Below are positions 12,709 to 25,518 of a stretch of DNA of 64,000 nt, piece by piece. Source of the stretch: Warburgia ugandensis (taxonomy: Eukaryota; Streptophyta; Magnoliopsida; Canellales; Canellaceae); NCBI GenBank assembly GCA_035236585.1, contig CP141137.1, positions 45,902,057-45,966,056 of the forward strand, written 5' to 3'. Under the pieces are notes generated by a model that was given only the letters and a program-made list of their open reading frames with translations, had not been told where the DNA came from and did no database searches. How positions within the stretch are numbered: position 1 is the stretch's first letter; each line of letters starts with the position of its first letter. A program made the position numbers and the translations under genes.

Positions 12709-15244
12709 TATAATGACTCCATTTTTGTAACATTGAAATCCCAAGTTAATAATGAAAAGTTCACTTTTTAGAGATAAGGGTATTTTGGTCATTTGACTAT
12801 TCACCCTGACTGGACCTAGAAATTTGGTCCTAAGAGTAGTACCCTTAAGTGCGTATCAAAAAAAGGAATCCAACAAGTCCAAAATCACTCAAAACGGAGT
12901 TAAAATGAGCAAGTTATGGCCCTTTGAAGTTCAAGGGCAAAAGTGTAATTTAAATTAAAAACGGACTTGGCCTGAGAAAAATAGGGACCCATTTTGATAC
13001 AGGCACCCCTCTTCTTCCCAAACCTCTTGGAGGGTTCTAGAACGGTGGTGTGCAGGGGAGAAACCACCGCCATTCTAGAGGTTTCTCCACTGCCTTTCCA
13101 TGGCGGTAAGAACCCCTTCCAGAACCCTCTTCGAGCTCTATAAATAGAGCTCTTGGACGCCTCCAATGGCAGCCCAAAAGCTTGGGAAAAACCCATCGTG
13201 GAGAGGTAGGCAAGAGGAGAAAATGTGGAAAAAACTCGGTCACGAACCAAGTATGCCCAAAACCCCTCCAAACCCATCTCCCCCTTAGTCTTAAGATGAG
13301 TTTCCCCAAATTTTTGCATGAAAAACCATGCAAAACGGGGCTCTAGGGAGCCACAAAGGAATCATGGATGATCCCTGGGGCATACTAGTTCGACAGGGTC
13401 GAACCAGGGTGTCCCTAGGACGCCCAGGTCTTCGTCAAACCGAAACGCGTCTTGTGCATTGAGGAAACTCGACGGGCACATCCGTGAACGCGCCCACAAT
13501 TGAGAATGACAAGCGGAAGCCTGGTGCGTTTGCAGACACGCCCTCTGGGGTGCACGGCGTTGACGCGAGACGTGTTAGCGTCCCAGGCTTCCACCTCGTA
13601 TGGGCCTTATATGTACACTTGAGAGTAAAATGCCCATAACTTGGGTTCTAGGGCTCCGATTGAGGCGCCGCGAAAGGCGTTGTGTCCATATCGACGACGC
13701 GGACACACTCAGACTATAAAATACCTAATCAAGGCCCTATATAAGGTAGGAATGACCCTTAAACTATGATAGTGGTGCGGGGCCACTAAACCTTTGTAAA
13801 CCTGACAATACTAAGGCCCAGTTAGGACCTTAGGAGACCCATAGACATGGGAATGAACCCTTAATGCCTAAGTAGTGAGATAAACCATTCTAAAACCTCT
13901 AGAAATAGGCCAAGCTAACCTTTTTCTCCTAAACCATGTTTAGGAGTGTACGAGGACAAGGGGGCTAGCGTGACCAAACCAGGTAGGTGCTCTATTGCTA
14001 CTAGACTTTTAAAAAGAGCCTATGATTGTGTTTGAGAATGTATGTTTTAAGTATAAGTTATATGACTTGTTTAGCATGACTTAATTTTATAAATGAATTC
14101 ACCATACATATGATAAATACATTATGCATAGACATGTTTTGCAAACGATTGTATAAATTGCATGATTTGTGGTTATTGAGTTTTGAAAAATTGCATGTCC
14201 TTGAGGGTTACCAAAAGACACTGGAGTGCCCAAAAGATGCTGGGTAGGCAGTTGTGAGGGACCCAAAGAGGATAAGTTTTGAAAAAGAGGTTTTTGCTTG
14301 ATTGATCGCATATGATTTGGGCCAGTAAGCTCATGGGCGCTATGCCGAGAGGTCTGGGGTGGCCTCCCAGCCTCTACCACTATTAGGTGGTAAGGGTACC
14401 ACGCAAAAAAAAAAGGCATGTCCCTACGTCGACTACATGTGGTACAGGGGACTACCACTGGTGTCACGACACTGGGTCGAGGTGTCATATGCCCCGTGGA
14501 GGCTATGACCGAGTGTCCCCAGGTACCCGAGGACCACACGGCGAGAAGGTCGTGGGCATAGTGGGCCCTATGTTTTTGAGGATTTACTTGCATTGCATAT
14601 GGCATGACATGAGGATGGTTGACCATACCATATATCCATGAGTTGGATTTACTTGAGCATCTTATGCATATCATTATGTTTATGATATATATGATACTTT
14701 CAACGTGGATTATTCAATTCTTTAAGTCGTTAGTATTCCAATTCGACAATGGTTTTTAATATCGATATTGAACATGAGTGTTCAAACATGCACATGTTTT
14801 AAAGAGCATATGATTTTAAACATAGCATGCATTGTAAAACTAGTAGTGATGGACTCCTACTGAGTATAGTATATACTCACCCAATCCTCAACATTTTTCA
14901 GACACAAAGTAAACACTTAAGGATAGGATATACGTGCGACAGACCCGTGATAGAAAACGTCCAAACTAAGCGCCAGTAAGTAAACCCCTACCTTATCTTT
15001 CAGTGAATGATACTTGATTGTAGTTACTCTCTGTAGCTGAGGCTGTCACTAACACTTTCTTGGGAATAGAGACAATTTAAAACTATGCCATGGCTATATG
15101 ATTTGGAAATGTATTTTGACACTCAGGGTTTTATATGAAAGATTTCTTTCCAAAACCAAAAGAATTTCATGCATTTCATATTTCTAAAACAAGAGATCTA
15201 TACTTTTTATGAAATTTACATCATATAAAACTCAGGTTGTCACA
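12709..15244 (+). mobile_element. Solo LTR of a different gypsy family, nested in an inverted LTR
   Basis: A 2536-bp insert starts TATAATGACTCC (probably TGTAATGACTCC before a G-to-A change) and ends GGTTGTCACA. It is flanked by perfect 5-bp duplications TTAAC at 12704-12708 and 15245-15249. There is no primer site, coding region or second LTR, so it is a solo LTR left by recombination between two LTRs. It has a clear TATA box at 13139 and, unlike its surroundings, many CpG sites (13380-13700). It shares short LTR landmarks with other families here (for example CCTCCCAGCCTCTACCAC near 14363), pointing to the same broad Tekay-like group. The minus-strand frame 14099-14674 runs across this noncoding LTR and is not a gene. 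Confidence 0.9.
13130..13152 (+). promoter_or_regulatory. LTR core promoter: TATAAATAG inside a perfect inverted repeat
   Basis: TATAAATAG at 13139-13147 fits the plant TATA consensus well and lies about 430 bp into the LTR. The hexamer GAGCTC stands on both sides, and the arms GAGCTCTAT and ATAGAGCTC form a perfect 9-bp inverted repeat with a two-base spacer (13133-13152). Transcription would run right, with the start expected around 13165-13180. Confidence 0.6.
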
Positions 15245-15680
15245 TTAACACCGGCAATGCACCATCCTTGCAGGTGGCCCCATCGCTGACCTTGTTCCCA
15301 GGCACAGATGATGGAGATGGGGGTGTCATTATCAAAGTGGCCCCCTCTAATTCTGATTCTTTTCATTTTATTAGACGTATTTTTATATTATTTGTAAAAC
15401 TATTAAAATGCCCTTATACTTAAAAGTTTCGTAACTTTCTCATCCAATCTTTCTTTCCAGTGTTCTGTGTGTCGTTGATTCCATTTTTCGAGTAGAATCT
15501 AATTCTAAAGGTATTTTCACCAAATTTGATTTCTATAAAAACTCACTTTTAATTAAAAATTTATAAAACTTTCATTCTCCTATTCATTCTAGTTTTTTAA
15601 AATAAAATAAGACTTAAAAATTAGGGTTGTTACATCATTACCCCTTTCGAAGAATTTTGTCCTTGAAAATTTGCAATTAG

Positions 15681-18600
15681 CTACTCACTAAAGAGCTTAG
15701 AATATTTTTCCCTCGTTTCCAATTCCGCTTCTTAGGTTTCCTCTTTGACAAGTACATTCCTCCACAGAACTTTAACTAGTGAAATTTCTTTACTTTGCAA
15801 CTTCTTGATCTTCTTATCTAGAATTTAAATTGGTTTTGTTTACAAGGTCAAGTCTAGTCATAACTCGACTAGCACTCACTCATTTACATGTGTGTGATTT
15901 GGAATATATTTTTGCAGCATGGATATATGAAAACATTGTGAACTTCCTATAACTATGGTAGTAAGGCTAGCTTGTATGCAGTCAACCCAATTCTATCTAG
16001 AACTTCGAATGGCCTCATAAATCGAGGACTGAGTTTTCCTTTCATGGAAAACCTCATAACACCTTTAATTAGAGAAATCTTCAAGAACACATGGTCTCCA
16101 ACTTCAAATTTCAACTATCTATGTCATTTATCAGTATAACTCTTCTGTCGACTTTGAGCTGTGCATCTTCGAATAGGGTTCACCTTGTTTGCACACTATT
16201 CTACCAACTTTGACTATATGATTCTATTTTCACCCACTTCATTCCAGCACATGAGCGAATGATAAGGTCTCCCATAGCGCGCTTCGTATGGAGCCATACT
16301 AATGCTTGAATGGCAACTGTTGTTGTATGCAAATCCGACTAATAGTAAGCTCTAGTCAGAATTCTCCTTCCAATCAATTGCACATGCCCTCAACATATCC
16401 TTTAGTGCTTGAATGGTTTGTTCACATTGGCCATTGGTCTGAGGGTAGAAAGCGGTGCTGAAATTTAATGAAGATTGTAATGACTTTTGCACTTACTTCC
16501 ACAATTGTGAGGTGAAATGACTATCCCTCTCAGAAATAATACTCAGTGGTATCCCATGAAAACTCACCACTTCTTTAATCAATAACTGAGACAGACTATT
16601 AGTAGATTGATTTTGTAGGATTGGGAGAAAGTGTGTAGATTTGGTTAGCCGATCTACGATTACTCATATCATATCATGTCCCCTTGGTGTCTTGGGCAAT
16701 CCCACTATGAAGTCCATTGTAATATGGTCTCACTTCCATTCTGGAAGCTCTAGTGGCTATAATAGTCTCACCGGTCTCAGGACTTGTTGACATGTTAAGC
16801 ATTGTGCTATGAATTCTCCACATCCTTTTTCATACCATTCCACCAGAAATGTCTCTTCAAGTCTTGATACATCTTTGTGCCACTAGGATGAATAGTGTAC
16901 CTAGATTGAAGTGACTCTTAAAGAATTTCTTGCCTTATTTCATCGTTAGCTAACACTACCAATCTCCCTTGCATATGAACACTGTCATCTGTCTCCTTGG
17001 CAAACCCTAGTTTCCTAACTAAAGCTTATACCTTGGCATCATCTTTCAGCATGTGCCTAACTTTCTCATTGATAATGGATCTCACAGTCACCTCTTGCGG
17101 CAGCTTCCATCTCTTGGAAAGTAAGCTTGCACACATTCCTTGAGCCTTTTGACTTAAAGCATCTACTACAACATTAGCCTTCCCTAGATGGTATTGAATA
17201 GAGAAGTCATAATTCTTCAAATACTCCATCCATCTCCTCTATCACATGTTCAAGTCTTGTTGTAAAAAGATGTACTTATGACTTTTATAATCTATGAACA
17301 CTTCAAACTTTTCTTTGAATAAATAGTGCCTTCAGATCTTTAAGGAAAATACTATTGCAGCAAACTCCAAGTCATGGGTAGGGTAGTTGACCTCATATCT
17401 TTTCAATTGTTGAGAGGCATAGGCTATCACCTTTCTATTTTGCATAAGCACACATCCCAATCCTTTCCCAAAAGCATCACTATAGATCTCGAATCCTCTA
17501 CTTCTAGATGGTAGCATGAGTAATGATGCAATGATTAACTTCCTCTTTAATTCTTTGAAGCTTTCTTTGAACACATTGTCCCATACAACTTCACATCCTT
17601 TCTTGTCAATTTGGTTAGAGGTAAGGCAATGCGTGAAAATCCTTCAATGAACATATGGTAATACCCTGCAAGGCCTAGAAAACTCCTTATTTCTATCATT
17701 GTCTTGGGTGTACTCCATTTTTCCACTGCTTCAACCTTTGCTAGGTCCACAACAATGCCATGTTTCAAAATAACATGACTTAGAAATTCACTTCCTCTAG
17801 CCAAGATTCACACTTGTTAAACTTTGCATACAATTTGTGTGTTCTATGTGTATCTAGTACTATTTGTAAGTGTTTTGTGTTCCTCAAGATTTTTCGAGTA
17901 GATCAGAATATCATACACAAACACAATAACAAATTTATCTAGATACACCTTGAATACTTGATTCATATGATCCATAAATGTAGCTAGTGCATTTGTCAAC
18001 CCAAATGACATCACCCTAAACTGATAATGTCTAGGTGGTTTTGAATGCTGTCTTTGAAATATCCTCTTCCCTGGCTTTAAGTTGATGATATCCTGATAGT
18101 AAATCAATCTTGGAAAAGACATGAGCTAATAGGAGTTGATCGAATAGGTCATCAATACATGGTAGAGGATATTTGTTTTTCATTGTGATTCTATTCAGCA
18201 TTCGATAGTTAATGCAAAGTCTCATTGATCCGTCTTTCTTTTTAACCAAAAGGACTGGTGCTCCCTAGGGAGATATGATGGGTCGGTTGAGCCCTTTGTC
18301 TTGCAACTCTTATAGTTGGCTCTTCAACTCCTTCAATTCCACTAGAGCCATCTGGTATGGTGCTTCGGAGATAGGGGCTATGCCAAGTATTAGGTCAATA
18401 GTGAATCTATCTCCCTTTTTGCTGGTAACCTTGGTAAGTCTTGAGGGAACACATTTGGAAATTCACAAACTATAACCACCTATTCTAATTTAGGCTTTAT
18501 GACCTCAACAGCTTCTATCTTAGCTAGAAAGAATTGGAATCCTTGAGTAGTGTGCTTCAATGCCCTAATCATAGAAATAACACATACTCCTGAATAATCT

Positions 18601-19960
18601 CTTCTCCCTTGCAATGATACCACTACTTCTCCATGAATATTAAAAATAATTTTCTTCTATCAATAGTCAATAGTTACATGATGTGAGGCTAAACCATCCA
18701 TCCTAAGTATGACATCAAAGTCTACCATATCTAGGTAGATTAAGTTGACGTTCATTTGTTTTCCCTCAATTACAATCGAAACAACCTGAAAGTATGTTTG
18801 TGCGGTAATGGACATGCCTAAAGGTGTCATGATTTCTAAGAAGAAGTCTAAGTTTTGAACCATATCATCAATACAAGAAGCAAACTCTCATGATATAAAA
18901 GAATGTGTAGAACCATTATCAAACAATACTCTAGTAGGTCTATCATAGATGTGAAGTGTACCTTCTACTACTGTGTTAGATGCTTGAACTTGTGCTGAAG
19001 TAATACCAAACAAGTGTCCTTGGCTTCGAGGAATCTAATCTCCTTCATGCTCTTCCTCTTTCCTCTTCTTAGGGAAATTTATGGCTATGTGTCATGCCTC
19101 TCTATAGATAAAACATTTGAAACAGGGCAAGGTGCAAGGTTTGCCTAGGTGATGTGTTGCATTGGGGACAAGCACTAGATTTTGGCATTCTTCCTTTATT
19201 CTCGAATTGTCATTTCTACGGGTACTGAGATCCAAAGGACTGAATGGGTCTTTTGCCTTTATTGAATTGTCTACTGATGTTGGCCTCCTTCTCCTTCTCT
19301 TTCTTATCTGCCTGTGCTCTCTAAAAATCCTTTCCAAAAAGATACGCCACTTCTACTGCTTTCACCATGGTGGTTGGTTGAAACCCTATCATTTCGTTTC
19401 TTAGTCCCGAGTTTAACCCATCCACAAACTTCTCTGCAGTGTATTCTTTAGTGGCACAAACATTGGGTGCGAATCTATGAAGACATGTAAACTTATTTTC
19501 GTACTGATTTATGGATAGGTTGCCTTGATCCAAATCCATGAATTCCTTCTCCTTTTGCTTGTGTACATGTCATGGGAAGTACTTCTCATTAATTATGATC
19601 TTGAAATCCTCCCAATATAACTTTCTATCCCCAAAGCGACCTCCCTTTCTTGGATAATTTTCATTACTTTAAACAAATTTTCAATGTTGAAGATCCACTT
19701 CTCTGTTGTTGCCAACTCTTCTTCACCAAAGAATGATAGGCCATCATGTAAAATCGTTCAAGTTGGGCCTCTATTTGGTCAACAATCTGCTCTGGTGATG
19801 AGATCCTTGTTGCAGGTGCTTGTGGTTGATTATGTATAAACTACCCCATATGTTGCATGAAGAGCTGAAAGGCTTTAGCTGTTCCATTTCTAGATCCACA
19901 GGAGTCAGTAGGGAGATTGACAGGTTTTGGGGTAGCACCTCCTCTTCTCTTAGGCAGCAT
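15681..19960 (-). pseudogene. Tekay/Del-type gypsy gag-pol, copy 2, inverted (broken)
   Basis: The frame begins at ATG 19960 (MLPKRRGGATPKPVNLPTDS) and ends at a TAG at 15681-15683, with the same domain order as copy 1 on the opposite strand. Gag has an open piece at 19321-19539. The zinc knuckle near 19090-19140 is degenerate (CFKCFIYREA). The protease motif near 18885-18925 reads FDNGSTHSF, with N where DTG or DSG is usual. RT open pieces lie at 18031-18249 and 17844-18122; the catalytic box reads FVYD near 17908-17925, losing one Asp. RNase H is at 17332-17574 and 17026-17229. Integrase and the chromodomain-like end run from about 17000 to 15681. Stops occur in every domain. Confidence 0.9.
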
Positions 19961-20099
19961 TTGTTGTACAAGAGCAACATGCTCCTTTTGAGGAATTCTA
20001 CCATAGTAACTTGAAATGTTCCTATTATTGTAAATTAATTATAAGTTCTTATTTCATAACTTGGCTATGAATAAATTGAACTTGGGTTCTGATACCTAT

Positions 20100-23000
20100 T
20101 ATGACGACCCGCATTTTTACAATGCAATTTAAAATAACAAGCTTTCACTTAAGAGATCGATCTTTATTTAAAAATATATTCAAAAATAAATGTAACAAAT
20201 AATTCTTTTTTCTTTGAAATTCATTCGTGAAAAACTTGAGTGTCATTATGTAATTCAAGCAAATAAATAACGATTTAACAATATTAATAAATGAAACATG
20301 CCATGAAAATTTGAAAATTATCTAAAAATAGATAATTACTGTTGCCTAGATAATTAGTCACATCCCAAGTTATTAATAATCACTTCACGTCAATTTACAT
20401 CAAATACTAAAATGTTCACTACTAGTTCCAAGACAACTACATTCACACTTGACTTTACCTTCACTCACTTGATCGTAACACTAAAACTTCTTGATGCTTC
20501 TTCTAATCCTGCTTGAGCTGATTTGAAAAATAATATATTTGGTTGAGTATTTATCATACCCAGTAGGTGATCTGATACTACTAATTTGAAAACATGGCAT
20601 ATAATATGCATAATTTTGAGAAGGGTTTTTCAGGTAATAAAATCACGTAACCATCTTATGTAAACATGGGTATTCATGTATAATTCCTTTGCACATTTAT
20701 ATATTCAAGTAATTGAATTTCCAACAAAATTAATCAATAAATAATAATATAAGCATTACTAAATTCCTTAAAGTAGTAATCGATCAAGCCGGATGCTAGA
20801 AATCCCAACCCTACAGCAGTTATTATGCACGTGGGTATCTTGGTGAACACATCAGCTGACTGGTCAAGAGTACTCATCTAAGACCATCTCAATGCACTAT
20901 GCATGGCCATACAAAAATAGAAATCATAGGGACCACTATGCTCACGACTAGCTCTTTGAGTCCTCTGTCTCCTGTATCTAGAGACCAGACACCACAGCCT
21001 CCATGACGATGATAAATATGTCTCAAAAAGGGTGCCATGAACATCTCCATTGGTCATTTTCCTACCACAGTACTCAAGAAAAATAGGTTCCTCTTTAAGC
21101 ACGGATACCTATCACCTTTGGTGGTTAGAGGCTAGGAGGCCAACTTCGTACCTCTTAGCATAGTCCCACCAGGCTCACTAGCTTGAAAAAAGATAGATAT
21201 GTACATGTGTTCCAAACTCAAGCATCATAGAATTATGCAAGGTTAACATATACTAAATCATGAAATTTATGCAAGCTATTTTAAAACATGTAATTAATGC
21301 ATATATGAAATTATTTCATCTTTCAAGAAGAAAAATGGGCTATGAAAGATATAAGCAATAGCATTTTTAATCAAGATCATAAATCATAAGAATAATTTAC
21401 ATGCTCATTATAAGAATATCGTATCTCATTATCATTTTATAAACATACTAACCATAGAAATAGTTTCAAGTAAATCGTTTAAGTTTTGAAATTTAGATGA
21501 AAACTTAGTAGCATCAGACTACCTACCTTAAGAATGTCACTTAGGAATTTTTTGCATTTTTCTTCAGTTCAAATCCTGGATCTCCTTCAAGGTCTTTGTG
21601 GGATCTTAGGTATAATTTAAGGGTAAGAATCCAAGTAATATTTTCCATTCTTTATTGATCATCAGGCAGATTCATATATCAACTGTCTAGATTCTGATCC
21701 TATTTATAAACGGTCAGATTTATGATCCAAGGATTGATGTCCTTAATTCAGGTTTGATCTGCGTATATTGATCCACTACAGTATCTAATTGATCACTTCT
21801 AAGGGCTTAATCCTCTTTGATCTTATGGAAATATGAGATTTTGTAGTTTCTAGGTCATGATTGCTTACAATTGTTCTTTGATCTTAAATTTTATTGTATA
21901 ATTAGGTTAGCATCATCAAGACAAATCCATCAGACCTTTTTAATCATAAATTAGACTTGTATAGCCTTTTGAATTAGACATTTTGTATTTCATATCTATT
22001 TAACAGTCCAGATTAAAATTCTAATTTAAAATGGGTCAAAACAAGGTTATCGAGACACATAGGGATGGGACACACCAGTGTGGCTTGGCTATCATGATGC
22101 ATTGGGCTGCATCTCAATCAAACCGCGACTGCACCCACATGCGTACGATGCATGCGGGGTACAGTTGCATGGATGCATCTCTATCGTGCGTCACCAAGAA
22201 GTGTCCTAGTTGCCTGACCTGGTCGACTGGGATTAGATTGTTTGATTTGGAGTTTTAGATCTTTCAGTCATTGATCAACGCCTAGGATGCTTCTAAAATC
22301 CATAGTTTTTTGGGTTTCTAGGGTTTTGGGGTCCTACGAACTCATTAGACGGCTTAGATCTCCCATCTGAGCTTTCCTTGAGTGGGCACTTTCTTATATC
22401 CACCAGTTCTGGTTTCATTGGTGATTTGCTAGCCAGTGAGACTAGATTCAGCATGGATCTGAGGGAAAAATGCTGCGAAGGGAGAAAGGGAGGGAGGGAA
22501 AGGTAAGGGACTCTACTTGGCAGCTAGAGGAGTGGATTTGGTGCGTTTTTTCTAGTAGGTGTGGATTTTCCCTTGCCTGCCAAAACCTTAGTAGCAGAAA
22601 AATGATGGAGAGAAGTAGGTAACCAAAGGGAGTAGAAGAAGTGGGATAAAAGAGAGTGCAATGGGGGAAAGGGAGAGGATATTTAATGTCAGCGATGCAC
22701 CATCCTCATGGGCGGCACTGTTGTTGACCTTTTCCCCCGGCATAGACGATGGAGATGGGGGGGGGGGGGTGGCGGCGCAATCACCCACCTTTTTCCCCAG
22801 TGAAGAAGATGGACATAGGGGTCTTGTTATCAAAATGGCCTCCTTTAATTCTAATTCTCTCCATTTTTTCAAACATATTTTTATATTATTTATAAATTTA
22901 TCAAAATTCTCTTATAATTAAAAGTTTTGTAACTTTCTCATCCTATCTTCGTTTTTCGTGTTCTTTTTGTTGTTGGATTTCATTTTTTGAGTAAAATCTA

Positions 23001-23104
23001 ATTATGAGGGTATTTCCACCAAATTTGGTTTCTATAAAATCTCACTTCTAAGATTCAAAATTTAAAAAACTTTCATTGTCCTATTCAATCCAATTTTTAG
23101 AAAC
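20100..23104 (-). repeat. Inverted 5' LTR of copy 2, missing its first bases
   Basis: On the minus strand it ends GGTCGTCATA at 20100, followed by a decayed Met primer site (AGGTATCAGAAC) just left of it. At the other side it runs to about 23104, where some 30 bp of the LTR start are missing and plus-strand pol sequence begins. This is the right inversion junction. Length is about 3.0 kb. It includes a run of ten or more G near 22759. The open frames at 20878-21102 and 22588-22921 lie in LTR sequence and are not genes. Confidence 0.85.
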
Positions 23105-25472
23105 ACAATGTGGATCTTATAAACCAAGTATTCAAAGCGTATTTGGATAAATTTGTTATAGTATTTGTGGATGATGTTCTAATCTACTTGAAAAATATTG
23201 AGGATCACCGAGAACACTTACAAATAGTACTAGATACACTTAAAACACACAAATTGTATGTAAAGTTTAACGTGTAAATATTGGTTGGAGGAAGTCAATT
23301 TTCTAGGTTATGTTATTTCTAAACATGGCATTGCAGTTGACCCAGCAAAGGTTGAAGTAGTGGAAAAATGGAGTACACCCAAGACAGTGATAGAAATAAG
23401 GAGTTTTCTAGGCCTTGTGAGGTACTATCATGAGTTCGTTGAAGGATTTTCATGCATTGCCTTACCCCTGACCAAATTGACAAGAAAGAATGTGAAGTTC
23501 ATATGGGATGATGCATACGAAGAAAGCTTCAAAGAATTGAAGAGGAAGTTAACCACTACACAAGTACTCATGCTGCCATTCAGAAGTGTAGGATTTGAGA
23601 TCTATAGTGATGCTTCTAGGAAAGGATTAGGATGTGTGCTTAATGCAAAATGGAAAGGCGATCACCTATGCCTCTCGATAATTGAAAAGACATGAGGTCA
23701 ACTACCCTACCCATGACTTGGAGCTTACTACAATTGCTTTTGATTTGATGTTCTAGAGGCATTATTTATACGGAGAAAAGTTTGAAGTTTTCACAGATCA
23801 TAAAAGTCTGAAGTACATCTTTTCACAATAAGACGAACATGTGATAGTGAAGATTGATGGAGTATGTTAAGGATTATGACTTCTCTATTCAATACCATCT
23901 AGTGAAGGCTAATGTAGTACTAGATGCTTTAAGTTGAAAGGTGCAAGGAATGTATGTAAGCTTACTTTCCAAGAGATGGAAGTTGTTACAAGAGGTAATA
24001 GAGTGCAGACCTGAAAGTAGGTCATGGGAGATCCTTCATAGTGAATTGGACCATGAGATCCACCATCAATGAGAAAGTCAGATGCAGAAGGATGATGCCG
24101 AGGTACAAACATTTGTTGGGAAACCAGGATTAGCTAAGGAGACAGATGGCAATGCTAGTATGCAAGGGAGATTGGTAGTGCTAGTTAATGATGAAATGAG
24201 GCAAGAAATTCTTTGGGAGGCACATCAATCTAAGTATATTGTTCATCCTAGTGGCACAAAGATGTATCAAGACTTGAAGAGACACTTTTGGTGGAATGGA
24301 TTGAAAAAGGATGTGGGAGAATTCATAACATGATGCTTGAATGGTCAACAAGTTAAGGCAGAACACTAGAGATTGACTAGACTATTATAACCACTCAAGC
24401 TTCCAAAATAGAAGTGGGACCTTATTACAATGGACTTCATAGTGGCATTGCGCAAGACACCAAGGGGACATGATATGATATGGGTAATCATAGATTGGCT
24501 AACCAAATCGGCGCACTTTATCCCAATCCAATAAAATCAATCTACTGATAGCATGTCTCAGTTGTATATTAAGGAAGTGGTGAGTTTGCATGGGATACCA
24601 CTGAGTATCATTTCTAATAGGGATAGTTGTTTCACCTCATAGTTATGGAAGTTAGTGCAGAAGTCATTGGGATCTTCATTAAATTTCAGCAAGGCTTTCC
24701 ACACTCAGATCGACAGGCAGTCTGAATGGATGATTTAAACATGGGAGAATATGTTTAGGCATGCGCAATTGACTGGAAGGAGGATTGGGATGAGAGCATA
24801 CCATTAGTTGAATTTGCATACAACAAAAGTTCCCATTCAAGCATCAGTATGGATTTGTACGAAGCGCTCTAGGGGAGACCTTATTGTTCACCTGTATGCT
24901 GGAATGAAGTGGCTGAAAATAGAATCATACAGTTAGAGTTGGTAAAACAGTGTGCAAACAAGGTGAAACTTATTCGAAGCCAACTTCTCACAGCTTAAAG
25001 TCGATAAAAGAGTTACGCCAATAAACAATGAAGATAGTTGGAATTTGAAGTTGGAGACCATGTGTTCTTAAAGATTTCTCTGACTAAGGGTGTTATGAGG
25101 TTTGGAATGAAAGGAAAACTCAGTTCTCAACTTATTGGTCCATTTGAAGTTCTGGATAGAATTGGATTGACTGCATTCAAACTAGCCTTACCCCCATAGT
25201 TGTCGGTAGTTCACAATATTTTTCATATATCCATGTTGCAAAAATATATCTCGGATCACACACATGAACTTGAGTGAGTGCCTGTCAAGTTACAACATGA
25301 CTTGACCTTGGAAACAAAACCAGTTCAAATTCTAGATAAGAAGATTAAGAAGCTACAAAGTAAAGAAATTTCACCAATTAATGTTCTATGGAGGAATTCA
25401 TCTATCAAAGAGGAAACCTGGGAAGCAAAATTGGAAATGAGGGAAAAATATCCTGAGCTCTTTAGCGAGTAG
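23105..25472 (+). pseudogene. Tekay/Del-type gypsy pol, copy 3, 5'-truncated
   Basis: The copy starts inside the RT domain ([18 protein letters not shown]) and keeps the catalytic box FVDD (23164-23175), the only one of three copies here with both Asp residues. RNase H follows in the long open piece 23285-23695. Integrase has zinc-finger residues near 24225-24350, core block TKSAHFIPI near 24505, and SNRDSCFTS near 24620, where the second catalytic Asp has become Asn. It retains the segment LVEFAYNKS near 24808 that copy 1 lacks. The chromodomain-like tail is the best preserved here (25278-25472, ending KYPELFSE). Gag, protease and the start of RT are absent. Confidence 0.9.
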
Positions 25473-25518
25473 TTAATTTCCAAATTTTGAGGATGAAATT
25501 CTTTGTAACGAGTAATGA

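Larger units (their letters stand above)
10863..15634 (-). repeat. Inverted LTR shared by two elements, split by a solo LTR
   Basis: Read on the minus strand it starts TGTAACAACCCTAATTTT (from 15634) and ends GGTCATCACA (at 10863). It has pol C-terminus on its right and a gag start on its left, so it is both the 3' LTR of copy 2 and the 5' LTR of a truncated neighbour. Its own length is about 2.2 kb once the nested insert is removed. Compared with the LTR at 20100-23104 it lacks about 0.8 kb near 11298. Confidence 0.85.

Noticed and set aside
12900-13333. Overlapping minus-strand frames of 139 and 98 codons
   Set aside because: They cross the promoter region of the same solo LTR; length is explained by its higher GC.
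14099-14674. A 191-codon minus-strand frame and an overlapping plus-strand frame
   Set aside because: Both lie inside the noncoding solo LTR 12709-15244 and contain no recognisable domain.
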